Source: Kitasatospora papulosa (lineage in GTDB: Bacteria > Actinomycetota > Actinomycetes > Streptomycetales > Streptomycetaceae). From it: a stretch of DNA of 64,000 nucleotides. Below the pieces are notes generated by a model. It was given only the letters and a program-made list of their open reading frames with translations, was not told the DNA's origin and did not search any database. The translations under genes were made by a program, and so were the position numbers. The DNA lies in contig NZ_JNYQ01000003.1 in the NCBI RefSeq assembly GCF_000717245.1, forward strand, positions 561,244-625,243, in the 5' to 3' direction. Positions 35,380-44,501 of the stretch are shown here, in pieces. The first letter of the stretch is position 1. Each line of letters begins with the position of its first letter.

Positions 35380-37086
35380 GTGGATGAGCTGCGGCCTCAG
35401 GACCCCTCGCGCATAGGCACCTATCACCTGCTCGCCCGCCTCGGCGCCGGAGGGATGGGGCAGGTCTTCCTCGCCCGCTCCCCCGGTGGGCGGCTGGTGG
35501 CGGTGAAGGAGATCCGGGACGAGATCAGCGACCACCCGGAGGCCCTGGCCCGGTTCAGGCGGGAGGCCGCCACCGTGGAGGCCGTGCGCAGCGCCTGGAC
35601 CGCCCAGCTGATCGAGGCGTCGCTCGACGCCCCGCCCTACTGGCTGGCGACCGAGTACGTGGCGGGTCCCACCCTGCGCGAGGCGGTCCGGGAGGGCGGC
35701 CCGTTCCCGCCGGACAGCGCCCTGAAGCTGCTCGCCGCGCTGGCCGAGGGCCTGGCGGCCGTCCACGCGCACGGGGTGACCCACCGGGACCTGAAGCCGC
35801 AGAACGTGATCCTGTCGCCGCAGGGGCCGCAGCTGATCGACTTCGGCATCGCGCGGGGGGTCGGGCGGACGGTGCTCACACGGGACGGGACGGCGCCGGG
35901 CACTCCCGGGTTCGCCGCCCCCGAGGTGGTCCTGCGCAACGAGGTGGGCCCCGCCGCCGACGTGTTCGCACTGGGAGCCACGCTCGCGTACACGGTGACG
36001 GGCAGACCTCCCTTCGGTTCCGGGGACGCGGCGACGGTGAGTTACCGGGCCGTGCACGAGGACATCGACCTGGACGGCGTCCGCCCCTCGCTCGCCACGC
36101 TGATCCGGGAGTGCGCCGCCAAGGATCCGGCGGACCGGCCGGCCCTCGCGGCCGTGATCGCGCGGTGCGCGGTGGATTCCGCGCTCGCGACGGACTCCTT
36201 CTACCGTGCGCTGTCCCGGCCCGGCGTCACAGCCGCGGAGGACGACGAGGAGACCGCCCCGTCGCCCGCCGACGCGGTCGTCCCCACGCGCCCGGGCGGA
36301 CGCACCCCGGGCGACGGGACGGCCGTGGCCGCGGGCCCGTCCGGTACCACCCCGTACGACGAACCCGACCGCCCGGCACGCAAGGCACATCGGGGCCGCC
36401 GGGGGGCTCTCGGACTCGCGGTGGCCGTGGCCGTGCTGGCCTCCTCGGCGACGGCTTGGCTGCTCTCGGACCGGCCGCCGGACGGTGGGGCCGGGGCGAG
36501 GCCGACGGAGGCCGGGGAGATCTCCGGCCGGCCCGTCACCACCGCGCCTGCCGCGGGGCCGCCGGACCACATCGTGAGCGACGAGAAGGCGCGGGAGCGG
36601 TGGACCCTGGCCGAGGATCCCGCGCAGGCGGCCCAGGGCATCGGCTCCTGCGGCCTCTCCGATCTGGCCACGGGCTCGCTTCCGGTGGATCTGCAGTCGT
36701 CCGTCTCGCACACCACGGGCTCGGACACCGCACGGGTGGAACTGCGCCCGGGGAACTCGGGGAAGGGGAAGCGCCCCGCGCCCTACCTCGTGGCCGTGGG
36801 TGTCCGTCCGCCGCACGGGATCGATCCCGCCACGGGCCGTCCCGCCAGGTCCGCGGGCGGAGGCGTCGGCTTCACCGGCAGGCCCGTCGACATCTTCTCC
36901 CGGTGGTCCTCCGGCGGAACCCTCACCTTCCGGTACCCCGACGACTTCCGCGCCCACCTCGACGGCCGGACCGTCGACGCCGTGCCCGTGGGTGACGACC
37001 CGGGCGACTGGACCGTGGTGCTGTACCACGTGGGGGACGGACCCGAGGAGATCACACCCGTCGTCTGCAACGGCTTCCACGCCTGA
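35380..37086 (+). CDS. membrane Ser/Thr protein kinase with extracytoplasmic domain
   Basis: A 568-residue kinase. IGTYHLLARLGAGGMGQVFLAR glycine loop, VAVKEIRDE (Lys43), HRDLKPQNVILS, LIDFGIARG, GTPGFAAPEV and ADVFALGATLAYTVTG define an active PknB-like domain to about residue 270. An acidic/Pro-rich juxtamembrane stretch and one helix (GALGLAVAVAVLASSATAWLL) follow. An approximately 190-residue outside domain of unknown fold contains two Cys (GSCGLSD, VVCNGF) that could pair; it may be the sensor. Start GTG 35380 (VDELRPQDP) resembles relatives; GTG 35374 is two codons earlier. Confidence 0.88.
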   Translation: MDELRPQDPSRIGTYHLLARLGAGGMGQVFLARSPGGRLVAVKEIRDEISDHPEALARFRREAATVEAVRSAWTAQLIEASLDAPPYWLATEYVAGPTLREAVREGGPFPPDSALKLLAALAEGLAAVHAHGVTHRDLKPQNVILSPQGPQLIDFGIARGVGRTVLTRDGTAPGTPGFAAPEVVLRNEVGPAADVFALGATLAYTVTGRPPFGSGDAATVSYRAVHEDIDLDGVRPSLATLIRECAAKDPADRPALAAVIARCAVDSALATDSFYRALSRPGVTAAEDDEETAPSPADAVVPTRPGGRTPGDGTAVAAGPSGTTPYDEPDRPARKAHRGRRGALGLAVAVAVLASSATAWLLSDRPPDGGAGARPTEAGEISGRPVTTAPAAGPPDHIVSDEKARERWTLAEDPAQAAQGIGSCGLSDLATGSLPVDLQSSVSHTTGSDTARVELRPGNSGKGKRPAPYLVAVGVRPPHGIDPATGRPARSAGGGVGFTGRPVDIFSRWSSGGTLTFRYPDDFRAHLDGRTVDAVPVGDDPGDWTVVLYHVGDGPEEITPVVCNGFHA

Positions 37087-37130
37087 GAGGGGCGGTCCTA
37101 GGGTGCCGGCTCCGGAGCTCGACATCCGAC

Positions 37131-37163
37131 GAACTTGTTCGTTACGAACATGTTCGTTAAGGT
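37131..37163 (+). promoter_or_regulatory. promoter with embedded TetR operator, leaderless start
   Basis: TTGTTC (37135-37140), a 17-bp spacer and TAAGGT (37158-37163) put the transcription start at about 37170, the GTG itself. The 15-bp near-palindrome TGTTCGTTACGAACA (37136-37150) and an extra TGTTCGTTA half-site (37151-37159) fill the spacer, as expected for autorepression by the TetR encoded next. Confidence 0.7.
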
Positions 37164-37169
37164 CGAGGG

Positions 37170-37862
37170 GTGACCCCGCGAACCCCCTCACCCCGCAGCC
37201 GCCGCGACCGCCCCGCGAAGCCGGCCCTCACCCACGACGCCATCGTCGCCGCCGCGGTGCGGCTCATGGCCGCAGAGGGCCTGCAGCGCGTCACCATGCG
37301 CCGGCTGGCCCAGGAACTCGACACCGGGCCCGCGTCGCTGTACGTGTACGTCGCCGGAACGGCCGAACTGCACGCCGCGATCCTCGAGGATCTGCTCGGG
37401 GAGGTCGATCTCGCGTCCGCGGCCGGCGACGGCGACTGGCGGGACCGGCTGGCGCAGGTGCTCCTGTCGTACACCCGCGTCCTGTTCGACCATCCCGGCC
37501 TCGCGCACTCCGCGCTCGTCGCCCGGCCCTCCGGACCGCACTACCTGGCCCTGGTCGAGACGATCCTGGCCCTCCTGCACCAGGGCGGCGTGCCCGACGG
37601 GCAGGCGGCCTGGGGGGTGGACGTCCTCCTTCAGGTGGCCACCGCCACGGCCGCCGAGCAGTCCGCGCGCTCGGGCGATCCCGACGCGGAGAAGGACCAC
37701 GACGCGCTCGTCGAGGCGCTGGGGCAGGCGCCCTCCCGGACCTACCCGCGCATCGCGGCGCTCGGCGCCGACCTGAGCTCCGGCACCCCGCAGCAGCGTC
37801 TGGCCTGGATCTTCCGTGCGGTCGTCAACGGGACGGCCGGCACCCCCCGGAGCACCGGCTGA
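37170..37862 (+). CDS. TetR-family regulator (TetR class C-terminal domain)
   Basis: A 230-residue regulator. LTHDAIVAAAVRLMAAEGLQRVTMRRLAQELDTGPASLYVYVAGTAELHAAILEDLL is the DNA-binding domain with the LYVYV variant of the LYxHV motif typical of true TetR-like proteins. The C-terminal part (LLSYTRVLFDHPGLAHSALVARPSGPHYLALVETILALL) fits the TetR_C class that controls drug or flavoprotein genes. It is 65 bp upstream of and co-directional with a TetX-like monooxygenase, so it probably represses both. The transcript appears leaderless (promoter at 37135-37163). Confidence 0.9.
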   Translation: MTPRTPSPRSRRDRPAKPALTHDAIVAAAVRLMAAEGLQRVTMRRLAQELDTGPASLYVYVAGTAELHAAILEDLLGEVDLASAAGDGDWRDRLAQVLLSYTRVLFDHPGLAHSALVARPSGPHYLALVETILALLHQGGVPDGQAAWGVDVLLQVATATAAEQSARSGDPDAEKDHDALVEALGQAPSRTYPRIAALGADLSSGTPQQRLAWIFRAVVNGTAGTPRSTG

Positions 37863-37926
37863 GGCGGCGCGCACAGGGGACCGCACCCCGTACACCACCG
37901 GAACGGCAGAGAGCGAAGGCAGCACC

Positions 37927-39072
37927 ATGACCACCCCCAAGCAGCACCACCCCGTGACCGTCGTCGGCGCAGGCCTCGGAGGCCTGGTCCTCGCCCGCGT
38001 CCTCCACCGCCACGGAATCGAGGCAGCGGTCCTCGACCTGGAGGCCGGCCGCGACGCACGCACCCAGGGCGGGATGCTCGACATCCACGAGGAGACCGGG
38101 CAGGCGGCCCTGCGCGCCGCGGGGCTGTACGACGGGTTCCGGGCCCGGGTCCACCCCGGTGGCGAGGCCCTCCGTGTACTCGACAAGCAGGCCCGCGTAC
38201 TCCTGGAGCAGAAGGACGACGGCGACAGCGGGCGTCCCGAGATCGACCGGGGCGACCTGCGCGACCTCCTGCTCGACTCCCTGCCCGAGGGCACCGTCCG
38301 CTGGGGCTCCAAGGTCACGGGTGCCGAACCGCTCGGCGGCGGACGCCATCGCGTGACGCTCGCGGACGGCAGCACCTTCACCACCGGACTGCTCGTCGGG
38401 GCGGACGGCGCCTGGTCGAGGATCCGGCCGCTCCTCTCGGAGGCACGGCCCGCCTACACCGGTATCTCCTTCGTCGAGCTGGACCTTCTCGACGCCGACG
38501 CCCGTCACCCCGAATGCGCCGAGCTGATCGGTGGCGGCATGTTCTTCGCCCTCGGCGACCACAAAGGTTTCCTGGCCCACCGCGAGACGGACGGGAGCCT
38601 GCACGTCTACACGGCGCTGCGCACCGAGGAGGACTGGCTGTCCACCGTCGACTTCACCGATGCGGAGGGCTCCAGGGCCGCGCTGCTGGAGCGGTTCGCC
38701 TCCTGGGCGCCGGCCCTGCGCAGGCTGATCACCGAGGCCGACGGTCCGCTGACCCCCCGGCTCATCCACGCGCTGCCGGTGAGCCATCGCTGGCGGCGCG
38801 TCCCGGGTGTCACCCTGCTCGGCGACGCCGCGCACCTGATGTCCCCGTTCGCCGGGGAGGGAGCCAACCTCGCCATGATCGACGGCGCCGAGCTGGGGCA
38901 GGCCCTCGCCGCCCATCCGGGAGACACCGAGGCCGCCCTGGCCGCGTACGAGGCGGCCCTGTTCCCACGGAGCGAGCGGACCGCTCTGGAGACCGCCCGG
39001 GGACAGGAGACCCTGTTCCACGACCGGGCACCGCAGACACTCGTCGACATGTTCTCCTCCTTCGCGGCGTAG
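37927..39072 (+). CDS. TetX-like FAD-dependent monooxygenase
   Basis: A 381-residue class A flavoprotein monooxygenase. VTVVGAGLGGLVLARVLHRHGI binds ADP. GGMLDIHEETGQAALRAAGLYDGF resembles the TetX substrate-domain start. GLLVGADGAWSRIRPLLS is the DG motif and GVTLLGDAAHLMSPFAGEGANLAMIDGAELG the GD motif. TetX itself inactivates tetracyclines, but environmental relatives act on many substrates, so resistance function is not implied. ATG 37927 follows GAAGG. Its neighbour is a TetR regulator. Confidence 0.88.
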   Translation: MTTPKQHHPVTVVGAGLGGLVLARVLHRHGIEAAVLDLEAGRDARTQGGMLDIHEETGQAALRAAGLYDGFRARVHPGGEALRVLDKQARVLLEQKDDGDSGRPEIDRGDLRDLLLDSLPEGTVRWGSKVTGAEPLGGGRHRVTLADGSTFTTGLLVGADGAWSRIRPLLSEARPAYTGISFVELDLLDADARHPECAELIGGGMFFALGDHKGFLAHRETDGSLHVYTALRTEEDWLSTVDFTDAEGSRAALLERFASWAPALRRLITEADGPLTPRLIHALPVSHRWRRVPGVTLLGDAAHLMSPFAGEGANLAMIDGAELGQALAAHPGDTEAALAAYEAALFPRSERTALETARGQETLFHDRAPQTLVDMFSSFAA

Positions 39073-39111
39073 GCGGGCCCACCCTGCCGGAGGGCACTGC
39101 CGGGCGCACGT

Positions 39112-39142
39112 GCCGGGTGCCGGCCCCGGGCCGGCACCCGGC
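39112..39142. terminator. hairpin after the TetX-like gene
   Basis: Perfect 14-bp arms 39112-39125 and 39129-39142 with a 3-nt loop, 40 bp after the stop codon. The rest of the gap to 39489 shows no gene. Confidence 0.65.
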
Positions 39143-39489
39143 GTCTCGCCCCACGCGCACGCGGACCTCGTGTCCGTGTCCCGGCCCGGCATCACGGCCG
39201 ACCTCACGGCGGCCGGTCCCTCCCGAGCGGCGGAACGGGCGTGCCGGATGAATGATGAACAGATGCTGTGGTGCCGCGGGAGCCGTCCGGCCACCTTCGC
39301 CGTGCGAAGGGGGGCCAGGCTCCGATCACGAGGCGGACACGGCGGGCGCACGACCTGCCGGACCGCCGTCCCCGCGGCGGTACGGGTACCGCCCGTCCGC
39401 TTCGAGCCGCCCGCTGCCGCCTCCCGGGACACGGCGCCGGGGCGTCCGGCCGGAGACGGCCGGCACCGGGGAACGGCGAGGGCCGACCG

Positions 39490-41307
39490 ATGAGGTCCGA
39501 GGACGGCCTGCTGGAGATCGGCTTCATGCGCACGGTGTTCGACAGCCTGGGTGCGGGGGTGCTCGTCACCGACACCACCGGCCGGCTCACCGCGTGCAAC
39601 CCGCGCGCCGCACAGTTGCTCGGGCGGCCGCGTGACCAGATGCTCGGCCACGACCTGCACGATCTGATACACCGCCGACGGGACGGCGGCACCGTCCCGC
39701 GGAGCGAGTGCGGACTGATGGCCGTACTGGACAGCGACGTCCCGGCCGAGGGGACCGACGAACTCTTCCTGCGCGGGGACGGCAGCCTGGTACCCGTCAT
39801 CTGGGCGGCGACTCCGCTGCGGCACGAAGGACGTTCCGAGGGCGCCGTGGTCGTCTTCCACGATTTCAGCCTGCACCGGGACGCCGCCGAGCAGACCGCG
39901 GCCTACCTCGCCGCCCTGGAGGGGCTCACCGCCCGGCTGACGATGGTGGCGGAGGTCTCGACCGTCCTCATCTCCGCATCGGACACACCGCAGATGCTGC
40001 ACAGGCTGGCCGGGCTGCTCGTCCCCGACATGGGTGACTGGGCGGCGGTCGATCTGCGTACGTCGGAGCAGACGGGCGAGATGCGACGCGTCGTGGTCCG
40101 TACCTCCGGCGACCAGCGCGCGGCCGACGCGCTCACGGGGCTGTTGCCGCCCCTGCCCGAGTCCACCCGCTCCGCGGCGATCCAGGCGCTGCGGAGCGCC
40201 GAGCCCGTCGTGCTGGACGCGGAGGCCCTCGCGGAGCAGCCGGACAGTCCACTGGCCCGCGCCCACCGCGATCTGTTCGAGCGGCTCGGCGGCAGCTGCG
40301 CCGTCGTGGTGCCCCTGCACACCCGGCGGAAGGTCTTCGGCGCCCTGACCGTGGCCCGTGTCGACCCGGCGGCCTCCTACACGGAGGCCGAGGTCTTCGT
40401 ACTCTCCGACCTCGCACGCCGCGCGGGCCTCGTCATGGAGGCCGCCGAGCTGTTCGAGCAGCAGCGCCACGTGGCCGAGACCATGCAGCGCCAGCTCCTC
40501 ACCCCGCTGCCCCAGGTGGACCACCTCACCATGGCGGCCCGCTACCGGCCCGCCGAGAGCGCCGCCGAGATCGGCGGGGACTGGTACGACTCCTTCCTCC
40601 TCAGCGACGGTGTGCTGACGATGGTCATCGGTGACGTCGTCGGCCACGACCTCAAGGCCGCGGCCCACATGGCCGAGGTCCGCAACATGCTGCGCGCCCT
40701 GGCCTGGGACCGGACGGAACCGCCCAGTCTGATCATCCGCCGCCTGGACGAGGCCATGACCCATACCAGCGACGCCCCGATGGCCACCTGCGTCTTCGCC
40801 CGCATCGAGGGACCGGAGGGCGGCCCCCGGCAGCTCCGATGGGTCAACGCCGGTCACCCTCCACCCCTCCTGGTCACGGCCGACGGACGGACAAGCTTTC
40901 TCGAGGCGGGTCACGGACCGCTCCTCGGTCTGAGCTCGGCCCTGCACCTGGGACTCGGATGGCCCGACGCCCGGGCGGACCTCCCGCCCCGGTCGACCCT
41001 GCTCCTCTACACCGACGGACTCGTCGAGAGCCGCACGCGTGACATCGAGGCGGGGCTGGACTCCCTGCGCAGGCATGCCTCGGCCCTGGCCGACCGCGAC
41101 ATCGAGGACTTCCTCGACGAACTCCTGGACCGCATCGACCCCAGCGGTGACGACGTCGCACTTCTGGCGCTGCGCGTCCCGCAGACCGGCGTCGGTGACG
41201 ACGAGGCACCGCCGCAGCACGCGCACAACCCGGCCGCACCCGGCCGCGGGGCACCGGGCTCCCGTGTCGAGGACACCCCCGTCAGGGACACCTCCGAACC
41301 TTCCTGA
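39490..41307 (+). CDS. PAS-GAF-SpoIIE (PP2C) protein phosphatase
   Basis: A 605-residue signalling phosphatase. A PAS domain (about 8-125) begins FMRTVFDSLGAGVLVTDTTGRLTACNPRAAQLLGR. A GAF domain (about 150-305) includes MGDWAAVDLRTSEQTGE and FGALTVARVDPA. A SpoIIE/PPM catalytic domain (about 335-560) includes AEIGGDWYDSF and MVIGDVVGHDLKAAAHMAEV, with the metal-binding Asp residues, WVNAGHPPPLL and LLLYTDGLVESR. Such proteins dephosphorylate anti-sigma-factor antagonists in partner-switching cascades. No cognate RsbW/RsbV genes adjoin it; an ATPase of that type lies 11 kb away at 52305. A disordered tail ends the protein. Confidence 0.93.
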   Translation: MRSEDGLLEIGFMRTVFDSLGAGVLVTDTTGRLTACNPRAAQLLGRPRDQMLGHDLHDLIHRRRDGGTVPRSECGLMAVLDSDVPAEGTDELFLRGDGSLVPVIWAATPLRHEGRSEGAVVVFHDFSLHRDAAEQTAAYLAALEGLTARLTMVAEVSTVLISASDTPQMLHRLAGLLVPDMGDWAAVDLRTSEQTGEMRRVVVRTSGDQRAADALTGLLPPLPESTRSAAIQALRSAEPVVLDAEALAEQPDSPLARAHRDLFERLGGSCAVVVPLHTRRKVFGALTVARVDPAASYTEAEVFVLSDLARRAGLVMEAAELFEQQRHVAETMQRQLLTPLPQVDHLTMAARYRPAESAAEIGGDWYDSFLLSDGVLTMVIGDVVGHDLKAAAHMAEVRNMLRALAWDRTEPPSLIIRRLDEAMTHTSDAPMATCVFARIEGPEGGPRQLRWVNAGHPPPLLVTADGRTSFLEAGHGPLLGLSSALHLGLGWPDARADLPPRSTLLLYTDGLVESRTRDIEAGLDSLRRHASALADRDIEDFLDELLDRIDPSGDDVALLALRVPQTGVGDDEAPPQHAHNPAAPGRGAPGSRVEDTPVRDTSEPS

Positions 41308-41716
41308 CGCACACGACGGTCCGTTCGGCAAGGGCCGGGCACACCGGTGATGCGGGGCCGGGCCGCACTGATTCCGCACCCGTCCCTGGAAGGGTCGTCG
41401 GTGAGCGAACGACCGCCCCGCGGGACGGGGGCACGACTCAGGGGGAAGTCCCATGCACCGCAAGCGCTCGCCGCCGCAGTCCTGCCCGCCGCAGCACTGA
41501 CCGGGGCACTCTGCCCGGCCGCCGCACCCCATGATGTTTCGTCAGTGCGATATCGAACATCGATGGGACATCCGGCAGAGGACTGAAACGTATCAAGGGC
41601 GGCGTGTCCGGAACGGTGCCCGGGCGCGACGCATGGCCCGAGGGCGCTGAAAACCGTGCCCGGACGGGCGTGAAAGTGCCTGCGGAGCACGATGTTCACT
41701 GTGGTAAAAACGGACG
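41308..41716. other. intergenic region with candidate DeoR operator
   Basis: 409 bp without a clear gene. GATGTT (41533-41538) and AACATC (41556-41561) form an inverted repeat enclosing TTTCG/CGAA half-sites, reminiscent of DeoR/GlpR operators. GATGTTC recurs close to the regulator start at 41717. Confidence 0.35.
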
Positions 41717-42478
41717 ATGTCAGAGGAGAACCCTGCCGAGGGAGACCACCGGAGGGCGTCGATCGTCACCGCGCTCCGGGAGGGGGTGCGCCGCGTCGAC
41801 GACCTGGCGCGCGCCTGCGGCGTCAGCACGATGACCATCCGGCGTGACCTGCGGGTGCTGGAGCAGCGCAACGAGATCCGCCGGGTCCGTGGCGGAGCCG
41901 TTCCGGTGGACGCCTGGACGTTCGGCCACCGTCGCGGGCGGTCCACCGCGGCCAAGGACGTGATCGCCGCCAAACTGCGGCCTCTCCTCCCGGACAGGGG
42001 CGGCGTCGGCTTCGACGGTTCGACGACCGTGCACAGCCTCGCCCGGCTGCTGAAGGAGCGCCCGGCGAACGACCTGACGGCGGTCACGACCGGCTTCGAG
42101 ACCTTCCACGAGCTGTCGGGAACGCCTGGCTGCAGGGCCTACGCCACGGGCGGGACTGCGGACCTGCACACCGGAAGCCTGGTGGGACCGCTGGCGGAGG
42201 TGACGCTCCGGCAGTTCGCCCTGCACACGTGCTTCCTGTCCGCGACGTGTCTGGACGACTCCATCGGGTCGACCGAGTTCACCGCGGACGAGGCAGCGGT
42301 GAAACGCGCGCTGACGGCCGTCTCCCGGCGGACCGTCCTGGCCGTCGACTCCTCGAAGCTGGGCCGCAGCGCCGTGGCCAAGTGCCTGTCCCTGGACGAG
42401 ATCGACATCCTGGTGACGGACCTGGACCCACTGGACGAGAGGCTCGATCCGTACCGGGGACTCGTCGATCTCCTATGA
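41717..42478 (+). CDS. DeoR/GlpR-family transcriptional repressor
   Basis: A 253-residue regulator. RRASIVTALREGVRRVDDLARACGVSTMTIRRDLRVLEQRNEIRRVRGGAVP is the DeoR HTH. The rest is the ribose-isomerase-like sensor domain, with VGFDGSTTVHSLARLL, FLSATCLDDSIGSTEFTADEAAVKRALTAVSRRTVLAVDSSKLGRSAVAKCLSLDEIDILVTD. It normally binds a phosphosugar. No sugar operon adjoins, so the target may be itself or a distant gene. ATG 41717 is close behind an AT-rich GTAAAAAC tract that may be a -10 region. Confidence 0.9.
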   Translation: MSEENPAEGDHRRASIVTALREGVRRVDDLARACGVSTMTIRRDLRVLEQRNEIRRVRGGAVPVDAWTFGHRRGRSTAAKDVIAAKLRPLLPDRGGVGFDGSTTVHSLARLLKERPANDLTAVTTGFETFHELSGTPGCRAYATGGTADLHTGSLVGPLAEVTLRQFALHTCFLSATCLDDSIGSTEFTADEAAVKRALTAVSRRTVLAVDSSKLGRSAVAKCLSLDEIDILVTDLDPLDERLDPYRGLVDLL

Positions 42479-42530
42479 GGTGGAACGAGCCGGCGGGTCC
42501 GCCCTGCCGGACCTCACGGACTCACCGCGA

Positions 42531-42569
42531 CTCCTGGCCCGTACGCCGTCGGGGCGTGCGGGCCAGGAG
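42531..42569. terminator. terminator after the DeoR gene
   Basis: 17-bp arms 42531-42547 and 42553-42569 with a 5-nt loop and one wobble pair, 52 bp after the stop codon. Confidence 0.75.
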
Positions 42570-42580
42570 CCCGGTCCTCC

Positions 42581-42781
42581 CTACCTCCGGGCGGACGCCC
42601 GGCCGGCGCCGCCGTGGACGACGAACTGCGATCCGGGTTCGACCACGACGTCACCGTCGCCCGAACCGGTGATGGTGACGTCGGTCGGCGTCGCGCCGCC
42701 CCGGGCTCCTCCGTGGGCCGGGATCCCGGCCCCGTTGACGGAGTCGGCGATGCGGACGTTCGATATCTGCGCCCCCGGCAC
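42581..42781 (-). pseudogene. short remnant resembling the end of a beta-helix protein
   Basis: The frame reads PGAQISNVRIADSVNGAGIP, then DVTITGSGDGDVVVEPGSQF and ends ASARR. Its V-x-I/V periodicity is like the last coils of a parallel beta-helix carbohydrate-active enzyme. Upstream of about 42785 the frame becomes basic nonsense, and no proper start or signal is present. It lies beside two other remnants, so a decayed gene end is likely; a tiny real ORF from GTG 42781 is less likely. Confidence 0.35.
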
Positions 42782-42866
42782 GGAGCCGCCTCCCGATTTC
42801 GGACCGCGCCGCACCGGCGCGGTCCGCCGTCCGCCCGGTGGAACACCCGGCCTCGTCACACGGCCG

Positions 42867-43418
42867 TCACGCCGGGCCTTGCCCGACCGCCGCACCTCCG
42901 GCGCCGCGCATGACGAGAGGGAGGAAGAGCAGGTCCACCACTTCCTCCAGATCCGCTTCGGAAGGCGTGCGGTGGACCATGAGGAGGTCGTGCAGGACCA
43001 GGACGACCGGGAGCCCGACCAGCCGGTCGGGGAGGCGGACGGACGGGTCGATCTCGCCGCGACCGGCGGCCCGCTCCAGGACCGTACGCATCCAGTCACC
43101 ACCCGGGCCCCGGCTGCGGGAGGCCAGGTACGCCGACAGGTCCGTGTCCCGTCCGTGCTCGGCGGCGAGCACCTGCCGAACGGGCGCGAGGCCGGCCATC
43201 TGCCGGACGACGAAACCCAGCAGGGCGAGCACGTCGCCGCGCAGTTCCCCGGTGTCGGGCGGATCGTCCGGCACGGGGGGCGCCTTCCGCCGCAGAGCGG
43301 CCAGGGCGAGTTCCCGCTTCGTCGGCCAGCGGCGGTAGAGCACGGCGCGACTGGTGCCGGCGCGGGAGGCCACCGCCTCATAGGTCAGCTCTTCATAGCC
43401 CCGGGTGATACGGATCAT
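42867..43418 (-). pseudogene. TetR-family regulator missing its N-terminus
   Basis: The 183-codon frame starts MIRITRGYEELTYEAVASRAGTSRAVLYRRWPTKRELALAAL, that is, in the middle of a TetR DNA-binding domain. Helix 1 and the residues before Arg-Gly-Tyr (about 30 residues) are missing. The C-terminal domain is complete to VMRGAGGAAVGQGPA. The 5' end abuts and overlaps by 14 bp the equally truncated gene on the other strand. One deletion that removed both starts and the intergenic region explains this. DNA binding is unlikely to survive. Confidence 0.65.
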
Positions 43419-44337
43419 CGCCGAGGACCTGCACTGCAACGCGATCCGTGTCGTCGGCGACGATCCCGACCGGATCGACGTGGCCGCGCGGTGCGCGGCG
43501 GCAGCCGGACTGCGGGTCTGGTACTCACCGTTCCCCTGCGAGATGACGAACCGGCAGATGCTGCCCTTCTTCGTGGACTGCGCCGAGCGGGCCGAACGAC
43601 TCCGCCAGGACGGCGCGGACGTCGTCCTCGTCACGGGCTGCGAGCTGAGTCTCTTCGCCCGGGGATACCTGCCGGGCGACACGTTCGCGGAACGCGTCCC
43701 TGTCCTCGCCGGCCCCGGCCGGGAGGCGGCCCTCCAAGGCGTCCCCGACCGGGTGAACGCCTTTCTCGGCGAGGTCGTCGATGCGGTACGACCCGTCTTC
43801 GGAGGCCTCGTGACCTACGCCTCCAACCCCCTGGACGGCGTGGACTGGAGCCCGTTCGACATCGTGGGCCTCGACGCCTTCCGCGGTCTGCGCAACGCCG
43901 CCACCTACCGCGAGGACCTGCGCAGGGAGTTCGCCCACGGCAAGCCCGTGGCGATCCTGGAGGTCGGCTGCTGCACGTTCCGCGGGGCTGGCGACTACGG
44001 CGGCGCAGGGTGGTACGTGGCCATGGAGCCGGACGGCGTCACACTCAAGTCCGGCCTCGTGCGCGACGAGGGCGAGCAGGTCCGCTACATCGACGACCTC
44101 ATGCCCGTCTTCGACCAGGAGGGTGTCGACTCCGTCTTCTGGTTCAGCTTCATCGCCGGCCGCAGCCCCCATCGCACACAGGGCGGCCCGGATCTGGACA
44201 TGGCCTCCTACAGCATCGTCAAGCTCCTGGACGAGAAGCACGGCATCCCCTCGCCAGCGCGCGCCTACCCGGACCTGCCGTGGGAACCGAAGGAGGCATT
44301 CCACGCGCTTGCCGGCCGGTACGCCGCCCTCAAATAA
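43405..44337 (+). pseudogene. TIM-barrel glycosidase-like protein (abortive-infection-annotated family), N-terminus missing
   Basis: 310 codons open from GTG 43405 (MIRIIAEDLHCNAIRVVGDDPDRI). Relatives, often annotated abortive phage infection protein and having a glycoside-hydrolase-like barrel, carry about 40 residues before this strand. Those are absent here, and no ribosome binding site precedes the GTG. The rest looks intact: GLRVWYSPFPCEMTNRQMLPFF, VLVTGCELSLFARGYLPGDTFAERV, FDIVGLDAFRGLRN, VAILEVGCCTFRGAGDYGG, DSVFWFSFI. Function of the family is uncertain. It may still be expressed, but lacks its first barrel strand. Confidence 0.6.
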
Positions 44338-44350
44338 CGGGACACCGCTA

Positions 44351-44374
44351 CCCCGTCCCCACCGGGGGACGGGG
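44351..44374. terminator. hairpin after the TIM-barrel remnant
   Basis: Perfect 10-bp arms 44351-44360 and 44365-44374 around ACCG. It lies between convergent genes and may also serve rpsN2. Confidence 0.6.
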
Positions 44375-44501
44375 CAGCGAGCGGCACGGGACCCCGGGAG
44401 CACCCGAGCCCCGGGATCCCGCCGCCACCGCACACCTGACATCCGCGCACCGAGGGTGCGTCAGCCGGAGGCCGCGCGCCCCTCCGCCCGGAACCGGGCG
44501 G

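Noticed and set aside
37136..37159. parS-like site
   Set aside because: The palindrome TGTTCGTTACGAACA differs from the Streptomyces parS consensus GTTTCACGTGAAAC and sits in a TetR promoter.
37927..39072. Tetracycline resistance gene
   Set aside because: Only general class A monooxygenase motifs plus TetX-like segments are visible; resistance cannot be inferred.
37825..41532. 1235-codon minus-strand open frame
   Set aside because: It is antisense to the TetX-like and PP2C genes, which show clear domains. High GC leaves long spurious frames; its translation is Gly/Arg/Pro-rich with no recognisable domain.
43405..44337. Phage-defence (abortive infection) system
   Set aside because: The family label is weak, the fold is glycosidase-like, the N-terminus is missing, and no partner defence gene is nearby.
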